NCBI RefSeq assembly: GCF_003991585.1
Contig: NZ_PQSP01000002.1
Coordinates: 310,001-374,000 of the forward strand
Length of the DNA: 64,000 bases
Reading direction: 5' to 3'
Source of the DNA: Saezia sanguinis
GTDB taxonomy: Bacteria > Pseudomonadota > Gammaproteobacteria > Burkholderiales > Burkholderiaceae_C
This document shows, piece by piece, positions 38,422-48,090 of this stretch (position 1 is its first letter; every line of letters begins with the position of its first letter). Made by a program: the position numbers and the translations under genes. The notes below the pieces were generated by a model. That model was not told the origin of the DNA, searched no databases, and was given only the letters and a program-made list of their open reading frames with translations.

Positions 38422-38949
38422 ATGCCTATTTATCGACTTGGAGAAAAAGTACCTCAAATTGACGCGACGGCCTGGATTGCACCAGGCGTGCAGATCATCG
38501 GACAGGCACAGATCGATGCTTATGCCAGCATCTGGTTTGGTACGGTGATACGCGCGGACAATGATCTGGTGCATATCGGAGAGAACAGCAACATCCAGGA
38601 TGGGTGTGTTGTACATAACGACAAGGGGACGCCGGTCATCATCGATGCCAATGTTACGGTAGGGCATCAGGTGATGCTGCACAGCTGTCAGGTCGGACAG
38701 GGTTCTTTGATCGGCATGCAATCGGTTCTGCTGAGCGGTGCCCGTATTGGCCGTGATTCATTGGTCGGCGCCGGTTCGCTGGTGACCGAGGGCAAAGTGT
38801 TTCCGGACGGTGTGCTGGTGATGGGGCGCCCGGCCAGGGTGGTTCGTGAGTTGACTGAGGCTGATCGGGCATTGATTCAAGAGAGCGTCAGAGGGTATAA
38901 GGAAAAGGCGCAGATGTATATGCGTGAACTGAAGGAATTCCATGTCTGA
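38422..38949 (+). CDS. Gamma-type carbonic anhydrase family protein
   Basis: A 175-residue left-handed beta-helix protein of hexapeptide repeats (YrdA/CaiE-like). The three metal-ligand His are H65 (GCVVHND), H82 and H87 (VGHQVMLHSC). Some family members hydrate CO2 and others bind different ligands. GGAG lies six bases before ATG 38422. Its last codons overlap the start of hslO, so translation is coupled. Confidence 0.88.
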   Translation: MPIYRLGEKVPQIDATAWIAPGVQIIGQAQIDAYASIWFGTVIRADNDLVHIGENSNIQDGCVVHNDKGTPVIIDANVTVGHQVMLHSCQVGQGSLIGMQSVLLSGARIGRDSLVGAGSLVTEGKVFPDGVLVMGRPARVVRELTEADRALIQESVRGYKEKAQMYMRELKEFHV

Positions 38950-39928
38950 GTTGCAGAAGTTTTTGTTTGAAGGGCTGCCGGTGCGCGGGGCTGTTGTGCA
39001 ATTGACCGATGCATGGCAGGAAATACTGGCACGGCATCAGCAAAGCCATGCGGGCCCGACCGTGCAAACGGCGCACGGTGGAACCACGGCTTTTTTGCCG
39101 GCAGTTTGTGAATTGGTGGGTGAGATGGCTGCTGCGGCTGCTTTGCTGCACAGCACCATCAAGTTCAATGGTGCGCTGGTTTTGCAGATCATGGGCGATG
39201 GGCCTTTAAAACTGGCGGTGGCAGAGGTGCAGTCTGATATGGGCTTGCGGGCAACTGCCAAAATTTCAGGTGATGTGCCGGTGCTGGGCGGGCTGGATGC
39301 CCTCAGCAACGTGGATGGGCAAGGGCGGTGCGCGATCACGCTGGATCCGCAGGACAAATTACCCGGGCAGCAACCGTATCAGGGCATTGTGCCGTTGGCA
39401 GACGCAAGCGGAAAACCTTTCATTCATCTCAGCCAGGTGATCGAAGCGTATATGCAGCAGTCAGAGCAGTTGCCCACACGCGTGATTCTGGCAGCCAATG
39501 AGCAGTGTGCGGCCGGTTTGCTGGTACAACGCCTGCCTGTTGAGGGTGAAAACAATTTGGGTGTGGCAGAACGCGAGGCCATGGATGAGCATTTCAACCG
39601 CATTGCAATGCTGGCAGCCAGCCTGAAACGTGAGGAGCTGCTGACGCTGGATGTGAATGAGGTGTTACACCGTTTATTCTGGCAGGAGGAGTTGCGGCTG
39701 TTTGATAAACAGCAGCCTTATTTTCACTGTACCTGCTCTTATGAACGGGTCGCGCAAATGTTGCGCGGGCTTGGGCGAGATGAGGTTGAAAGCATTCTGA
39801 GCGAACAGGGGCAGGTGGAAGTGGACTGTGACTTCTGTGGCGCCAGATACCAGTTTGACCCGATTGATGCGCAGCGTTTGCTGGCTTCAGATGACCCGCA
39901 GCCGCCTGCCAGCGAGCAGCTTCAATGA
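38942..39928 (+). CDS. hslO: Redox-regulated chaperone Hsp33
   Basis: A holdase switched on by oxidative stress. The 328-residue protein has the zinc-binding switch at the C-terminus: C263-x-C265 (FHCTCSYERV) and C296-x-x-C299 (VDCDFCGARY). Oxidation of these Cys releases zinc and exposes the substrate-binding surface. The start overlaps the preceding gene by eight bases. Co-transcription with the carbonic anhydrase-like gene and perhaps xseA is likely. Confidence 0.95.
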   Translation: MSELQKFLFEGLPVRGAVVQLTDAWQEILARHQQSHAGPTVQTAHGGTTAFLPAVCELVGEMAAAAALLHSTIKFNGALVLQIMGDGPLKLAVAEVQSDMGLRATAKISGDVPVLGGLDALSNVDGQGRCAITLDPQDKLPGQQPYQGIVPLADASGKPFIHLSQVIEAYMQQSEQLPTRVILAANEQCAAGLLVQRLPVEGENNLGVAEREAMDEHFNRIAMLAASLKREELLTLDVNEVLHRLFWQEELRLFDKQQPYFHCTCSYERVAQMLRGLGRDEVESILSEQGQVEVDCDFCGARYQFDPIDAQRLLASDDPQPPASEQLQ

Positions 39929-39964
39929 GCCGGACATGGCAACCAACATAGGGCTGACCCGCAT

Positions 39965-41467
39965 ATGAGAGATACCGCATCAATGAGTTGGACAGTTTCG
40001 GCCCTGGTGCGTGCGGTCAGCGATGCGCTTAAAGCGCGTTTTGCTGTTTTGAATGTCAAAGGGGAGATCTCCAGCTTTACACGTGCAGCCAGTGGCCATT
40101 GCTACTTTACACTCAAAGATGAAACCAGCCAGATTCGCTGTGCGATGTTTCAGCGTGCAGCCGGCATGCTTTCTTTTAACCCGGCCAACGGCGATGAGGT
40201 GGAGTTGCAAGGTCGTCTTGCGCTGTATGAACAACGTGGCGAGTTGCAACTGATCGTTGAGGTGATGCGCCCGGTCGGGCAAGGGCGCCTGCTGGAGCAG
40301 TTTCAGCAACTGAAAACCAAGCTGGGCAATGAGGGGCTTTTTGACACGGCGCGTAAACGTGCAGTACCGCGCTATCCGCAGGTGCTGGGAGTGGTCAGCT
40401 CTTTACAGGCGGCTGCATTGCATGACGTATTGATCGCCTTGCGCCGGCGTGCGCCTCATGTGCGCGTGGTGATTTATCCGGCATCTGTACAGGGAACGCA
40501 GGCAGCAGCAGAGCTGGTCAGTGCTATTCACAAAGCAAACCAGCGGCATGAGGCCGATACGTTACTGGTATGCCGGGGTGGCGGCTCTTTGGAGGATTTG
40601 TGGAGTTTTAATGAAGAGGCTGTGGTGCGTGCGGTGGCGGCCAGCAGCATTCCCGTTATTTCCGGTGTCGGGCATGAAACTGATTTTACATTGACTGATT
40701 TTGCGGCCGATTTGCGCGCGCCTACGCCCACCGCGGCAGCAGAGCTGGCAGCACCCATGCGGGCAGATTTGCTGAAAACGGTATTTCAGCATGCACAGGA
40801 CATGCAGCGGCAAGTGCGTGTCTATCTGGACCAGCTTGGGCAGCGGATTGATCATGCTGCGCTGTCTTTGAAGCAGCCTGCCGTATTGTTGCATACACAG
40901 AAAAACCGCCTGGAACAGGCTGCATTGAGATGGCAGCAGGCGCTCAGGCAACAACTGACCAGCAGCAGCCAGCAGGTGCTGGAGCAGGAGCGCCTGTTGC
41001 CGCTGTATGCCAAACAGGTGCTGCAGCAAAACCAGTCACAGCTGGATCAATTGTCCATGCGCTGGCAGCAGCAGGAGCCTGTGCGCCTGATGCGTAATGC
41101 GCATCAACGCCTGGAGCAACTGGCGTGGCGTAACCGGGATGCTTTGCAGCAGCAGTTGCAGTCAAAACAGCATCAGATGCAGGCGCAGGCCAGCCGGCTC
41201 AGCGCTTCTGCCCTGCAAGGGCTGGACGCCAGACAGCAACGCTTGCAGCATTTGAGCGTGCGTTTAAATGCGATGAACCCGTCACAGGTGTTATCGCGTG
41301 GTTATGCCTGGATCAGCGACGCCAATGGCCGGGTCTATAACTCTGTTACGCAGTTACAGCCCGGGCAGCAAATACAGGCACAGTTTGCCGATGGCAGGGC
41401 CGCAGCAGAAGTCAAACAGGTCATGCCCGATCTGATTCAGCATGCAGACGATGACAGTACCGTTTGA
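39965..41467 (+). CDS. xseA: Exodeoxyribonuclease VII large subunit
   Basis: Catalytic subunit of a single-strand-specific nuclease. The 500-residue protein has an N-terminal OB fold (about 8-110: LNVKGEISSFTRAASGHCYFTLKD), the nuclease core (RYPQVLGVVSSLQAAALHDV, LLVCRGGGSLEDLWSFNEE, GVGHETDFTLTDFAADLRAPTPTAAAEL) and a long Gln-rich coiled coil (about 270-440). It ends with LSRGYAWISDANG. ATG 39983 is an alternative start. The small subunit xseB is not in the window. Confidence 0.95.
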   Translation: MRDTASMSWTVSALVRAVSDALKARFAVLNVKGEISSFTRAASGHCYFTLKDETSQIRCAMFQRAAGMLSFNPANGDEVELQGRLALYEQRGELQLIVEVMRPVGQGRLLEQFQQLKTKLGNEGLFDTARKRAVPRYPQVLGVVSSLQAAALHDVLIALRRRAPHVRVVIYPASVQGTQAAAELVSAIHKANQRHEADTLLVCRGGGSLEDLWSFNEEAVVRAVAASSIPVISGVGHETDFTLTDFAADLRAPTPTAAAELAAPMRADLLKTVFQHAQDMQRQVRVYLDQLGQRIDHAALSLKQPAVLLHTQKNRLEQAALRWQQALRQQLTSSSQQVLEQERLLPLYAKQVLQQNQSQLDQLSMRWQQQEPVRLMRNAHQRLEQLAWRNRDALQQQLQSKQHQMQAQASRLSASALQGLDARQQRLQHLSVRLNAMNPSQVLSRGYAWISDANGRVYNSVTQLQPGQQIQAQFADGRAAAEVKQVMPDLIQHADDDSTV

Positions 41468-41689
41468 GCCATGCGGTCAAAAAGCGGCAAGGCAGCCCAA
41501 TGTGCATGTTAAACCTGCCTAAATAGAGTGGTTTCAGCATCATCGGGCTACACGCAGCAGGGTACAAGTTACAATCAAAGATTGAGTAAAAACAATGGTA
41601 AAACATTAGATTACCTGCCATAGTTAAGTTGGTTTCACGGGCAATGACGGTAAATGTGATGATGTTGAAGCAATCGAGTGACTGAGGCC

Positions 41690-42343
41690 ATGGCTGTTCC
41701 TATCAGTGCCAATACACAATTTTTTTCCCTTGAAGGCCCTGCCGGTGTTCTGGAGGCTGCCTGCGACGAGCCGGCACCGGCAGAATGGCAAACGCCCCGC
41801 GGTGTGGCGGTGATCGGGCATCCGCATCCTTTGTATGGTGGCACCATGGATAACAAAGTGGTGCAAACGCTGGCGCGCGCATTTTTGCAACTGGGTTATG
41901 TGACCCTGCGGTTTAATTTTCGCGGCGTAGGCGCATCTGCCGGTGAATGGAATGACGGTGTGGGCGAAGTCGACGATATGCTGAAGGTGGTGGAATACGC
42001 ACGCGCACTGCCACAGGTGCAGGACAAGCCGCTGATACTGGCCGGTTTTTCTTTTGGCAGCTATGTGGCTGCACGTGTTGCCGAAATGCAGGCGCAGGCT
42101 GGGCAGCCAGCCGAGCGGCTGGTGATGGTCGGGGTTGCCGCATCGCGGTTTCAGGTGGCCGATGTTCCGCCGGATACATTGGTGATTCATGGCGAGCAAG
42201 ACGAGGTGGTGCCTTTGTCTGCTGTCATGGACTGGGCCAGGCCACAGCATATGCCGGTGGTTGTGGTGCCCGGTGTGGGGCATTATTTTCATGGCCAGCT
42301 TCCCTTGTTAAAAAATATTGTTTTGCGGAACTGGCAGGCCTGA
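41690..42343 (+). CDS. Alpha/beta-hydrolase
   Basis: A 217-residue cytoplasmic hydrolase. The nucleophile elbow is GFSFGS, the oxyanion region VIGHPHPLYGGTMDNKVV, FRGVGASAGEWNDG follows, and VIHGEQDEVVP and PGVGHYFHG carry the catalytic Asp and His. The family includes small esterases of unknown substrate. A GTG at 41678 would add four residues; neither start has an ideal ribosome site. Confidence 0.85.
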   Translation: MAVPISANTQFFSLEGPAGVLEAACDEPAPAEWQTPRGVAVIGHPHPLYGGTMDNKVVQTLARAFLQLGYVTLRFNFRGVGASAGEWNDGVGEVDDMLKVVEYARALPQVQDKPLILAGFSFGSYVAARVAEMQAQAGQPAERLVMVGVAASRFQVADVPPDTLVIHGEQDEVVPLSAVMDWARPQHMPVVVVPGVGHYFHGQLPLLKNIVLRNWQA

Positions 42344-42438
42344 ATGCCGTCTAACAGAAGTTGCGCTGGACGCATCATGGCAAGACCACATATACGCAGC
42401 AATAGTGGATTCAATTTTTATTATTTAGGCAGATTGGA

Positions 42439-43692
42439 ATGAAACGTTTGGGTTCTTGGGTTTTGGCCTGCACAATGGCGTGGGCGGGGTTTTCAGCAAC
42501 AGCATGGGCGCAGCAGCCAGCGGCAGAGGCAACGGCAGCAGCAACAGCCTCTTCGACTGCACCGGTAAATCCGGCGCTGCCCCAGCCGCCAGCCATTGCT
42601 GCCAAATCTTATCTGCTGATGGATGTCAATTCGGGCCAGATTCTGGCTGAAAGCAATGCCGATATGCTGGTAGAGCCAGCCTCGCTGACCAAGCTGATGG
42701 CCGCCTATCTGGTATTTGATGCATTGCGCACCAACCGTTTGACGCTGGAGCAGACCCTGCCGGTTTCTGCCCGGGCGCGCAACATGGAAGGCTCGCGCAT
42801 GTTTGTGGAGCAAAATGCCCAGGTCAAGGTGGAAGACCTGATCAAAGGCATGATTGTGCAGTCCGGTAATGATGCCACGGTTGTGCTGGCCGAAGGGGTT
42901 GGCGGTTCGGTTGAAAATTTTGTCAGCATGATGAACCAGCAGGCACACCTGCTGGGCATGCGGAATACCACGTTCAAAAATGTGGAAGGCCTGCCGGATC
43001 CGGGGCACATGACCACGGCGCGTGACCTGGCAATACTGGCAAGCCGGCTGATGACCGATTTTCCGAAAGAGTACCAGTATTATTCGATGAAAGAGTTCAC
43101 TTACCCTCCTGAAGGAGAGAATGTGAAATCGATCACCCAGCCCAACCGCAACCGCTTGCTGTTTCTGGATCCGTCGGTGGATGGCCTGAAAACCGGGCAT
43201 ACCAGCTCAGCCGGATTCTGTCTGGTGGCCAGCGCCGCGCGGGACTTTCCCAACCTGAGCAGCAAGCGCCGCTTGCTGTCGATTGTGCTGGGAACAGACA
43301 GCGACAAGATCCGTACCGAAGAAAGCCAGAAACTGTTGAACTGGGGTTTTGCCGCCTGGGATGATGTGCAGGTGTATGCCGCCAATGCGGAAATTGTCAA
43401 ACCGCGGGTCTGGAAAGGCAGCGTCAATGAAGTCAAACTGGGTAGCCTGCAGCCTATTGTGGTGACAGTGCCCCGGGGCATGGCAACCAGTCTGAAACCA
43501 ACCGTAACGTATAACGATCCGCTGATGGCGCCGATTACCCGTGGGCAGGAGGCTGGTGAGCTGAAAATTGCGCTTGAAACGCCGACCGGCCCGATGCATA
43601 TCAGCACCCATAAGCTGGTGGCATTGGAAAACGTGGGTGAAGCGGGCTTTTTTGGCCGCATGTGGGATGGTTTCCGCCTGTGGATCCGCTGA
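42439..43692 (+). CDS. dacC: D-alanyl-D-alanine carboxypeptidase (PBP5/6 type)
   Basis: Trims the terminal D-Ala from peptidoglycan pentapeptides at the outer face of the inner membrane. The 417-residue protein has a signal peptide (ACTMAWAGFSATAWA), the three penicillin-binding motifs S82-LTK, S142-GN and K251-TG, a C-terminal beta domain and a terminal amphipathic anchor (GRMWDGFRLWIR). The Ala/Thr-rich stretch after the signal is a linker. The dac-ybeD-lipB-lipA order is conserved in proteobacteria. Confidence 0.95.
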   Translation: MKRLGSWVLACTMAWAGFSATAWAQQPAAEATAAATASSTAPVNPALPQPPAIAAKSYLLMDVNSGQILAESNADMLVEPASLTKLMAAYLVFDALRTNRLTLEQTLPVSARARNMEGSRMFVEQNAQVKVEDLIKGMIVQSGNDATVVLAEGVGGSVENFVSMMNQQAHLLGMRNTTFKNVEGLPDPGHMTTARDLAILASRLMTDFPKEYQYYSMKEFTYPPEGENVKSITQPNRNRLLFLDPSVDGLKTGHTSSAGFCLVASAARDFPNLSSKRRLLSIVLGTDSDKIRTEESQKLLNWGFAAWDDVQVYAANAEIVKPRVWKGSVNEVKLGSLQPIVVTVPRGMATSLKPTVTYNDPLMAPITRGQEAGELKIALETPTGPMHISTHKLVALENVGEAGFFGRMWDGFRLWIR

Positions 43693-43771
43693 TAGGATAG
43701 GCCGGAACCCCCTTGTTTTTGGAGCATTTGTCCGCATATAACTTCTTTGTAATGTAACGAAGGGGAATGGT

Positions 43772-44056
43772 ATGAGACCGATCCGGATGGAACCGGGAGC
43801 CGAGTCGCTGATCACGTATCCGAGCGAGTTTCCCATCAAGGTGATGGGAGCCAATGTGCAGGACTTTGCCCAGACAATCGCTGAGCTTGTGCGCGAGCAC
43901 GACCCGGCGTTTGATGCTCAGCGCATGGAGCATCGCCCCAGCAAAGCGGGTAATTATCTGGGCTTGACGGTGATTGTCAATGCCACCAGCCGGGAGCAGT
44001 TGGACCGCTTGTATCTGGCGCTGACATCGCACCCGATGGTCAAAGTTGTGCTGTAA
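43772..44056 (+). CDS. ybeD: YbeD/DUF493 family protein
   Basis: A 94-residue ACT-like protein that in this family always sits between dac and lipB; its proposed role is regulatory for lipoate metabolism but is unproven. Landmarks are LITYPSEFPIKVMGAN, RPSKAGNYLGLTVIVNATSREQLDRLY and the end HPMVKVVL. GAAGGGGA precedes the ATG. Separated from lipB by 32 bases, so in the same operon. Confidence 0.92.
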   Translation: MRPIRMEPGAESLITYPSEFPIKVMGANVQDFAQTIAELVREHDPAFDAQRMEHRPSKAGNYLGLTVIVNATSREQLDRLYLALTSHPMVKVVL

Positions 44057-44088
44057 CGCAGCAGATAGCGCAGGCATCAGGGGAAATC

Positions 44089-44775
44089 ATGGATTTTCGG
44101 GTGAAGACAATCCGTCCGGCTCCATATCAGGAGACTTATGATGCCATGCGCGAATTCACGGCAGCCAGAACGCTGGAAACACCAGACGAAATCTGGCTGT
44201 GCGAGCATTTTCCCGTTTACACCTTAGGCCTGGCAGGCAAGCCGGAGCATGTACTGGCCCCGCATGACATTCCCGTGGTGCACACCAACCGCGGCGGACA
44301 GGTGACTTACCATGGCCCGGGGCAGGTGGTGGCCTATGTGCTGCTGGATATGCGCCGGCGCGATTATTTCATCCGTGATTATGTGCGCCGCCTGGAGCAG
44401 GCCGTGATTGGTACACTGGCGGATTTTGGCGTGAACGGCTTCCTGGTGCCTGGTGCACCTGGTGTCTATGTACACACCCAGGCTGTTGCCGGGCAACCCG
44501 ATACGCTGCCGTTACCCGCAGGCGACCCCAAAAATCCCGACTTTACCGGGCTGGCGAAAATTTCTGCGCTGGGGGTCAAACTCAGTAGTCATTGCACCTA
44601 CCATGGAATTGCGCTTAATGTGAAAATGGACTTGCAGCCTTTTGAGTGGATCAATCCTTGCGGTTACGCAAACCTGAAAACCACCGATCTTTTTACAATG
44701 GGGGTACCCATTAACGAGCACAGCTGGGAACAGGTAGCCACCCGGTTATCTGAGCAACTGGCGTGTGCGCTTTAA
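44089..44775 (+). CDS. lipB: Octanoyltransferase LipB
   Basis: Moves octanoate from acyl carrier protein to lipoyl domains. The 228-residue protein has [12 protein letters not shown] (68-79), the catalytic Lys157 (GLAKISALG) and Cys169 (SSHCTYHG), and NPCGYANL. Between GVYVHT and GLAKI there is an insertion of about 20 residues relative to the E. coli form (Pro/Asp-rich, 131-152). lipA starts two bases after the stop, so translation is coupled. Confidence 0.95.
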   Translation: MDFRVKTIRPAPYQETYDAMREFTAARTLETPDEIWLCEHFPVYTLGLAGKPEHVLAPHDIPVVHTNRGGQVTYHGPGQVVAYVLLDMRRRDYFIRDYVRRLEQAVIGTLADFGVNGFLVPGAPGVYVHTQAVAGQPDTLPLPAGDPKNPDFTGLAKISALGVKLSSHCTYHGIALNVKMDLQPFEWINPCGYANLKTTDLFTMGVPINEHSWEQVATRLSEQLACAL

Positions 44776-44777
44776 GT

Positions 44778-45761
44778 ATGACGACACCAGACAGAACCGT
44801 TCACCAGGCACAGGCGGCAGAAAACTACGATGCAACGGCCAAGCAAAAATCGCAGGCTAAAACGGCGCGTATTCCGATCAAGATTGTGCCGGCTGAGCAA
44901 TTGCGCAAGCCCGAGTGGCTGCGTGTCAAGGCCGCATCGGCCTCATCTCATTTTTATGAGGTGAAAAAAATCCTGCGGGAAAACCAGCTTTTCACCGTGT
45001 GTGAAGAGGCTTCCTGCCCCAATATCGGCGAGTGCTTTGGCAAGGGCACGGCAACGTTCATGATCATGGGCGATAAGTGCACCCGCCGTTGCCCGTTTTG
45101 TGATGTCGGACACGGCCGGCCCGACCCGCTGGATGTGAACGAGCCCGAGCACCTGGCAAAAACGGTCGCGGCGATGAAGCTGCGTTATGTGGTGATTACC
45201 AGTGTGGACCGGGATGACTTGCGCGATGGCGGCAGCCAGCATTATGTGGACTGTATTACCAAAATTCGTGAATATTCACCCAGCACCCAGATTGAAATTC
45301 TGACGCCGGATTTCCGCGGTCGTCTGGATAAAGCATTGGATATCCTGAAATCGGCCCCACCGGATGTGATGAACCACAATCTGGAAACCGTGCCGCGCCT
45401 GTATAAGGAAGCACGTCCGGGGGCGGACTATCAGGTCAGCCTGGATCTGCTGAAAAAATTCAAGGACATGGTGCCCGATGTGCCGACCAAGAGCGGTTTG
45501 ATGGTGGGCCTGGGTGAAACCGATGAAGAGATTCTGGACGTGATGCGTGACCTGCGTGCACACAACGTCGAGATGCTGACCATCGGGCAATATCTGGCAC
45601 CTTCCAATTACCATATTCCGGTACGGCGCTATGTGCACCCGGACACCTTCAAGATGTTTGAAGCTAAAGCCAAGGAAATGGGGTTCAGTCATGCCGCAGT
45701 AGGGGCACTGGTGCGCTCAAGCTACCATGCTGACCAGCAAGCGCATGCAGCCGGGGTGTGA
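44778..45761 (+). CDS. lipA: Lipoyl synthase
   Basis: A radical-SAM enzyme that inserts two sulfurs into octanoyl-lipoyl domains. The 327-residue protein has the auxiliary-cluster Cys 75/80/86 ([12 protein letters not shown]), the SAM-cluster Cys 101/105/108 (CTRRCPFC) and the terminal RSSYHA that supplies a Ser ligand. ATG 44778 is chosen; a GTG at 44763 would overlap lipB. The N-terminal 35 residues are polar and probably disordered. Confidence 0.96.
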   Translation: MTTPDRTVHQAQAAENYDATAKQKSQAKTARIPIKIVPAEQLRKPEWLRVKAASASSHFYEVKKILRENQLFTVCEEASCPNIGECFGKGTATFMIMGDKCTRRCPFCDVGHGRPDPLDVNEPEHLAKTVAAMKLRYVVITSVDRDDLRDGGSQHYVDCITKIREYSPSTQIEILTPDFRGRLDKALDILKSAPPDVMNHNLETVPRLYKEARPGADYQVSLDLLKKFKDMVPDVPTKSGLMVGLGETDEEILDVMRDLRAHNVEMLTIGQYLAPSNYHIPVRRYVHPDTFKMFEAKAKEMGFSHAAVGALVRSSYHADQQAHAAGV

Positions 45762-45818
45762 TTGATGACGACCATGGGTACACCCTAACGCTCACGACTG
45801 TCTTTGTTTTTTGAATTT

Positions 45819-45855
45819 ACAGCCAGGCAATTGATTTGCCTGGCTGTATTGTTAT
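45819..45855 (+). terminator. Hairpin after lipA
   Basis: A perfect 12-bp stem ACAGCCAGGCAA / TTGCCTGGCTGT with a 5-base loop, followed by ATTGTTAT. The U-tract is poor but the stem is strong. Confidence 0.65.
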
Positions 45856-45968
45856 ACGCATCAGATAAGGCGGCGTTTTTGACTGGTTGTTTGGTAAAAA
45901 GGTGTACAGGCCTGGTTGCCAGAGTAAAATGCAGCAGTCGGTTATTTTTCAAACGGGATGGGTTATAA

Positions 45969-46763
45969 ATGAGATGCAAAATCTGTGGGAGTGCTGCAAA
46001 GAGCCAGATGCGTGTCGACCTCAGAAAAGCATGTAATGGCCTGATCGCAACAGACGTGGAAGACCGGCTGATTGATTATTACCGCTGCCCGAACTGCTCT
46101 TTTGTATTCACCCCGTATTTTGATCATTGGAGCGCAGCAGACTTCGGCGAGCGTATTTATAACGACAACTACATCAAGTACGACCCTGAGTATGAGGGGA
46201 TACGTTCTGAGCGGGTAGCCAAGTCATTTGTCCAGTTTTTTGCAGATCACAAGCAGTTGTCCTTCCTTGATTACGGGGGCGGGCATGGTGCGTTGGCTGA
46301 TATTTTGAAACAAAACGGATACGCCAGTGTCCAGTTTTTCGATCCTTACACCAGCAAGGGTTCTCTTTTTGAAAGCCACCAGGCATTTGACATTGTGTTG
46401 TGTGTGGAGGTGATGGAACATCTGAACAACCCGATGGCAACCATTTATGACATGGTGGCCAAGCTGGACAGGAATAAACCTGCGGCCATTTACTTTACAA
46501 CGCATTTGCTGGACAAAAAAGAATTAAAAGGTGGTTGGGAAAACCACTGGTATATTGCACCGCGCAACGGGCACATTTCCATTTATGCGATCAAAACACT
46601 GCACCGGATTGCCGATATGCTAGGTGCCAAGCTGGTGAGCAATATGCATGGATTGCATGCGTTTTTGTTTGACGGGTTTGCAATGATTCAAAAAGAACGG
46701 CAAAAAGATCTGGCCAGCCTGAAATACCGGTTGAAATCCCATTTCTGGCGCTGGAATGTCTGA
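45969..46763 (+). CDS. SAM-dependent methyltransferase with N-terminal zinc-type Cys pairs
   Basis: A 264-residue class I methyltransferase. Motif I is FLDYGGGHGALA (99-110), and the post-motif segment CVEVMEHLNNP is typical of methyltransferase family 23. Cys3/Cys6 and Cys40/Cys43 (CKIC, CPNC) can bind zinc, as in sugar C-methyltransferases. It is followed by a GT9 glycosyltransferase, so a role in glycan or LPS modification is likely, by inference. The paired genes sit between lipA and the efflux pair. Confidence 0.8.
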   Translation: MRCKICGSAAKSQMRVDLRKACNGLIATDVEDRLIDYYRCPNCSFVFTPYFDHWSAADFGERIYNDNYIKYDPEYEGIRSERVAKSFVQFFADHKQLSFLDYGGGHGALADILKQNGYASVQFFDPYTSKGSLFESHQAFDIVLCVEVMEHLNNPMATIYDMVAKLDRNKPAAIYFTTHLLDKKELKGGWENHWYIAPRNGHISIYAIKTLHRIADMLGAKLVSNMHGLHAFLFDGFAMIQKERQKDLASLKYRLKSHFWRWNV

Positions 46764-46802
46764 CATGAAAAAAGCATGTGCTTTAGCAGGCAGGCTGTAT
46801 AG

Positions 46803-48065
46803 ATGATTGATTATTTCTACTCCGTTTTCTATAACATCCTGTACGCCCGTAAACTTAAAAAGTTTCAGCGGCAGATTGATGTGACATACCAGGCATTGGT
46901 GCAGCAATTGCATCGAAGCCGCCAGAGCAGCATTGACCTTTTAAAAGTTAAAAGCATCCTGGTTATTAAAAATGAAGCCATTGGCGATATGGTGCTGACA
47001 ACGCCGCTGATACGGCATCTGGCACTGCATGGTTATCAGGTAGATGTACTGGCGACCGGGGGCAACCAGGCGATTGTGCGGCACAACCCGTATATTCGCC
47101 GGCTGCATGTGCAGCAGGTGAGAAATCAGGACATCAAGCCATTCATCCAGGAAACATTTCATGACCTGCACTACGACATGGTGCTGGATGTGCGCTACCC
47201 TTCATTCAATGAAAATATCGACTGGCTGATTTTCCCGCAGGATATACCCTGCAATTACCTGGTGAGCTGGAACCGCAGTCACCTGGGCTGCTATGACGTG
47301 TCATTGAATTTTTACGATGTACACGCGCACTTCATCCGGGTGATGGATTTGTTTCTGAGCTACCTGGGCATACCGAACGCAGACCTTTCCTGTGACCTGT
47401 TTGTGGATGAGGCAACCAACGAAAAAGGGCAGGCGTATGTTGAGAAGCTGCGTCAGAGCGGAGAGCCGGTCATTGTTTTTAACCCGTTTGCCAGCCACGA
47501 AACCCGTGACCTCAGCAGAGCGCAGATTCAGGATATTATCAAAGGGATTTTGCAGCGCTATCCGCAGGCACAAGTGGTATTGATTGGCTATGAAGACCGG
47601 CTGGCGCAGATAGAAGTGCCTGCAGCATATGCCGCGCAGGTCCACCGGTTTTCGTCCCCGAGCATCATGGATGTGGTGCCGTTGGTTCGCTGTGCTGACT
47701 TGGTGATCACACCGGATACGTCTATTGTGCACATTGCCGCGACTTTTGAAAAACCGACGGTCGGGTTATATATCCATGCATTACGCCCACCCCGCAATGG
47801 CAAGGAAAAAGCCAAACGGCACTATTATCAGCAGATGCAGTTGCTCAAGGATTATTTTTTTGATGCCCCTCATATCGATGCTGGGCAAAGGCCGCGGCAG
47901 ATCCTGATCAATGACGATCTGATGTCACCGAATAATCCGCAGGCGGTACAACTTTTTTCTGCGACGGCCACACTGGCTGATCTGTCAGTTGTCCAAATTC
48001 TGAATACCGTGAATACGCTGATTCAGCAGCATGTGCAACAGACAGAAGTGAAGGGCCGTTGTTAG
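46803..48065 (+). CDS. Glycosyltransferase family 9 (heptosyltransferase-like)
   Basis: A 420-residue GT-B enzyme that adds a heptose or similar ADP-sugar residue to a surface polysaccharide. Landmarks are ILVIKNEAIGDMVLTTPLIRHL (donor-side start), PVIVFNPFASHETRDLS, VVLIGYEDR and CADLVITPDTSIVHIAATFEKPTVGLY (the PDTxxxH-type site). It probably acts on the cytoplasmic face of the inner membrane. It starts 39 bases after the methyltransferase. Confidence 0.88.
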   Translation: MIDYFYSVFYNILYARKLKKFQRQIDVTYQALVQQLHRSRQSSIDLLKVKSILVIKNEAIGDMVLTTPLIRHLALHGYQVDVLATGGNQAIVRHNPYIRRLHVQQVRNQDIKPFIQETFHDLHYDMVLDVRYPSFNENIDWLIFPQDIPCNYLVSWNRSHLGCYDVSLNFYDVHAHFIRVMDLFLSYLGIPNADLSCDLFVDEATNEKGQAYVEKLRQSGEPVIVFNPFASHETRDLSRAQIQDIIKGILQRYPQAQVVLIGYEDRLAQIEVPAAYAAQVHRFSSPSIMDVVPLVRCADLVITPDTSIVHIAATFEKPTVGLYIHALRPPRNGKEKAKRHYYQQMQLLKDYFFDAPHIDAGQRPRQILINDDLMSPNNPQAVQLFSATATLADLSVVQILNTVNTLIQQHVQQTEVKGRC

Positions 48066-48090
48066 CCTGTACAGGCACAGGCAGGCGTTA

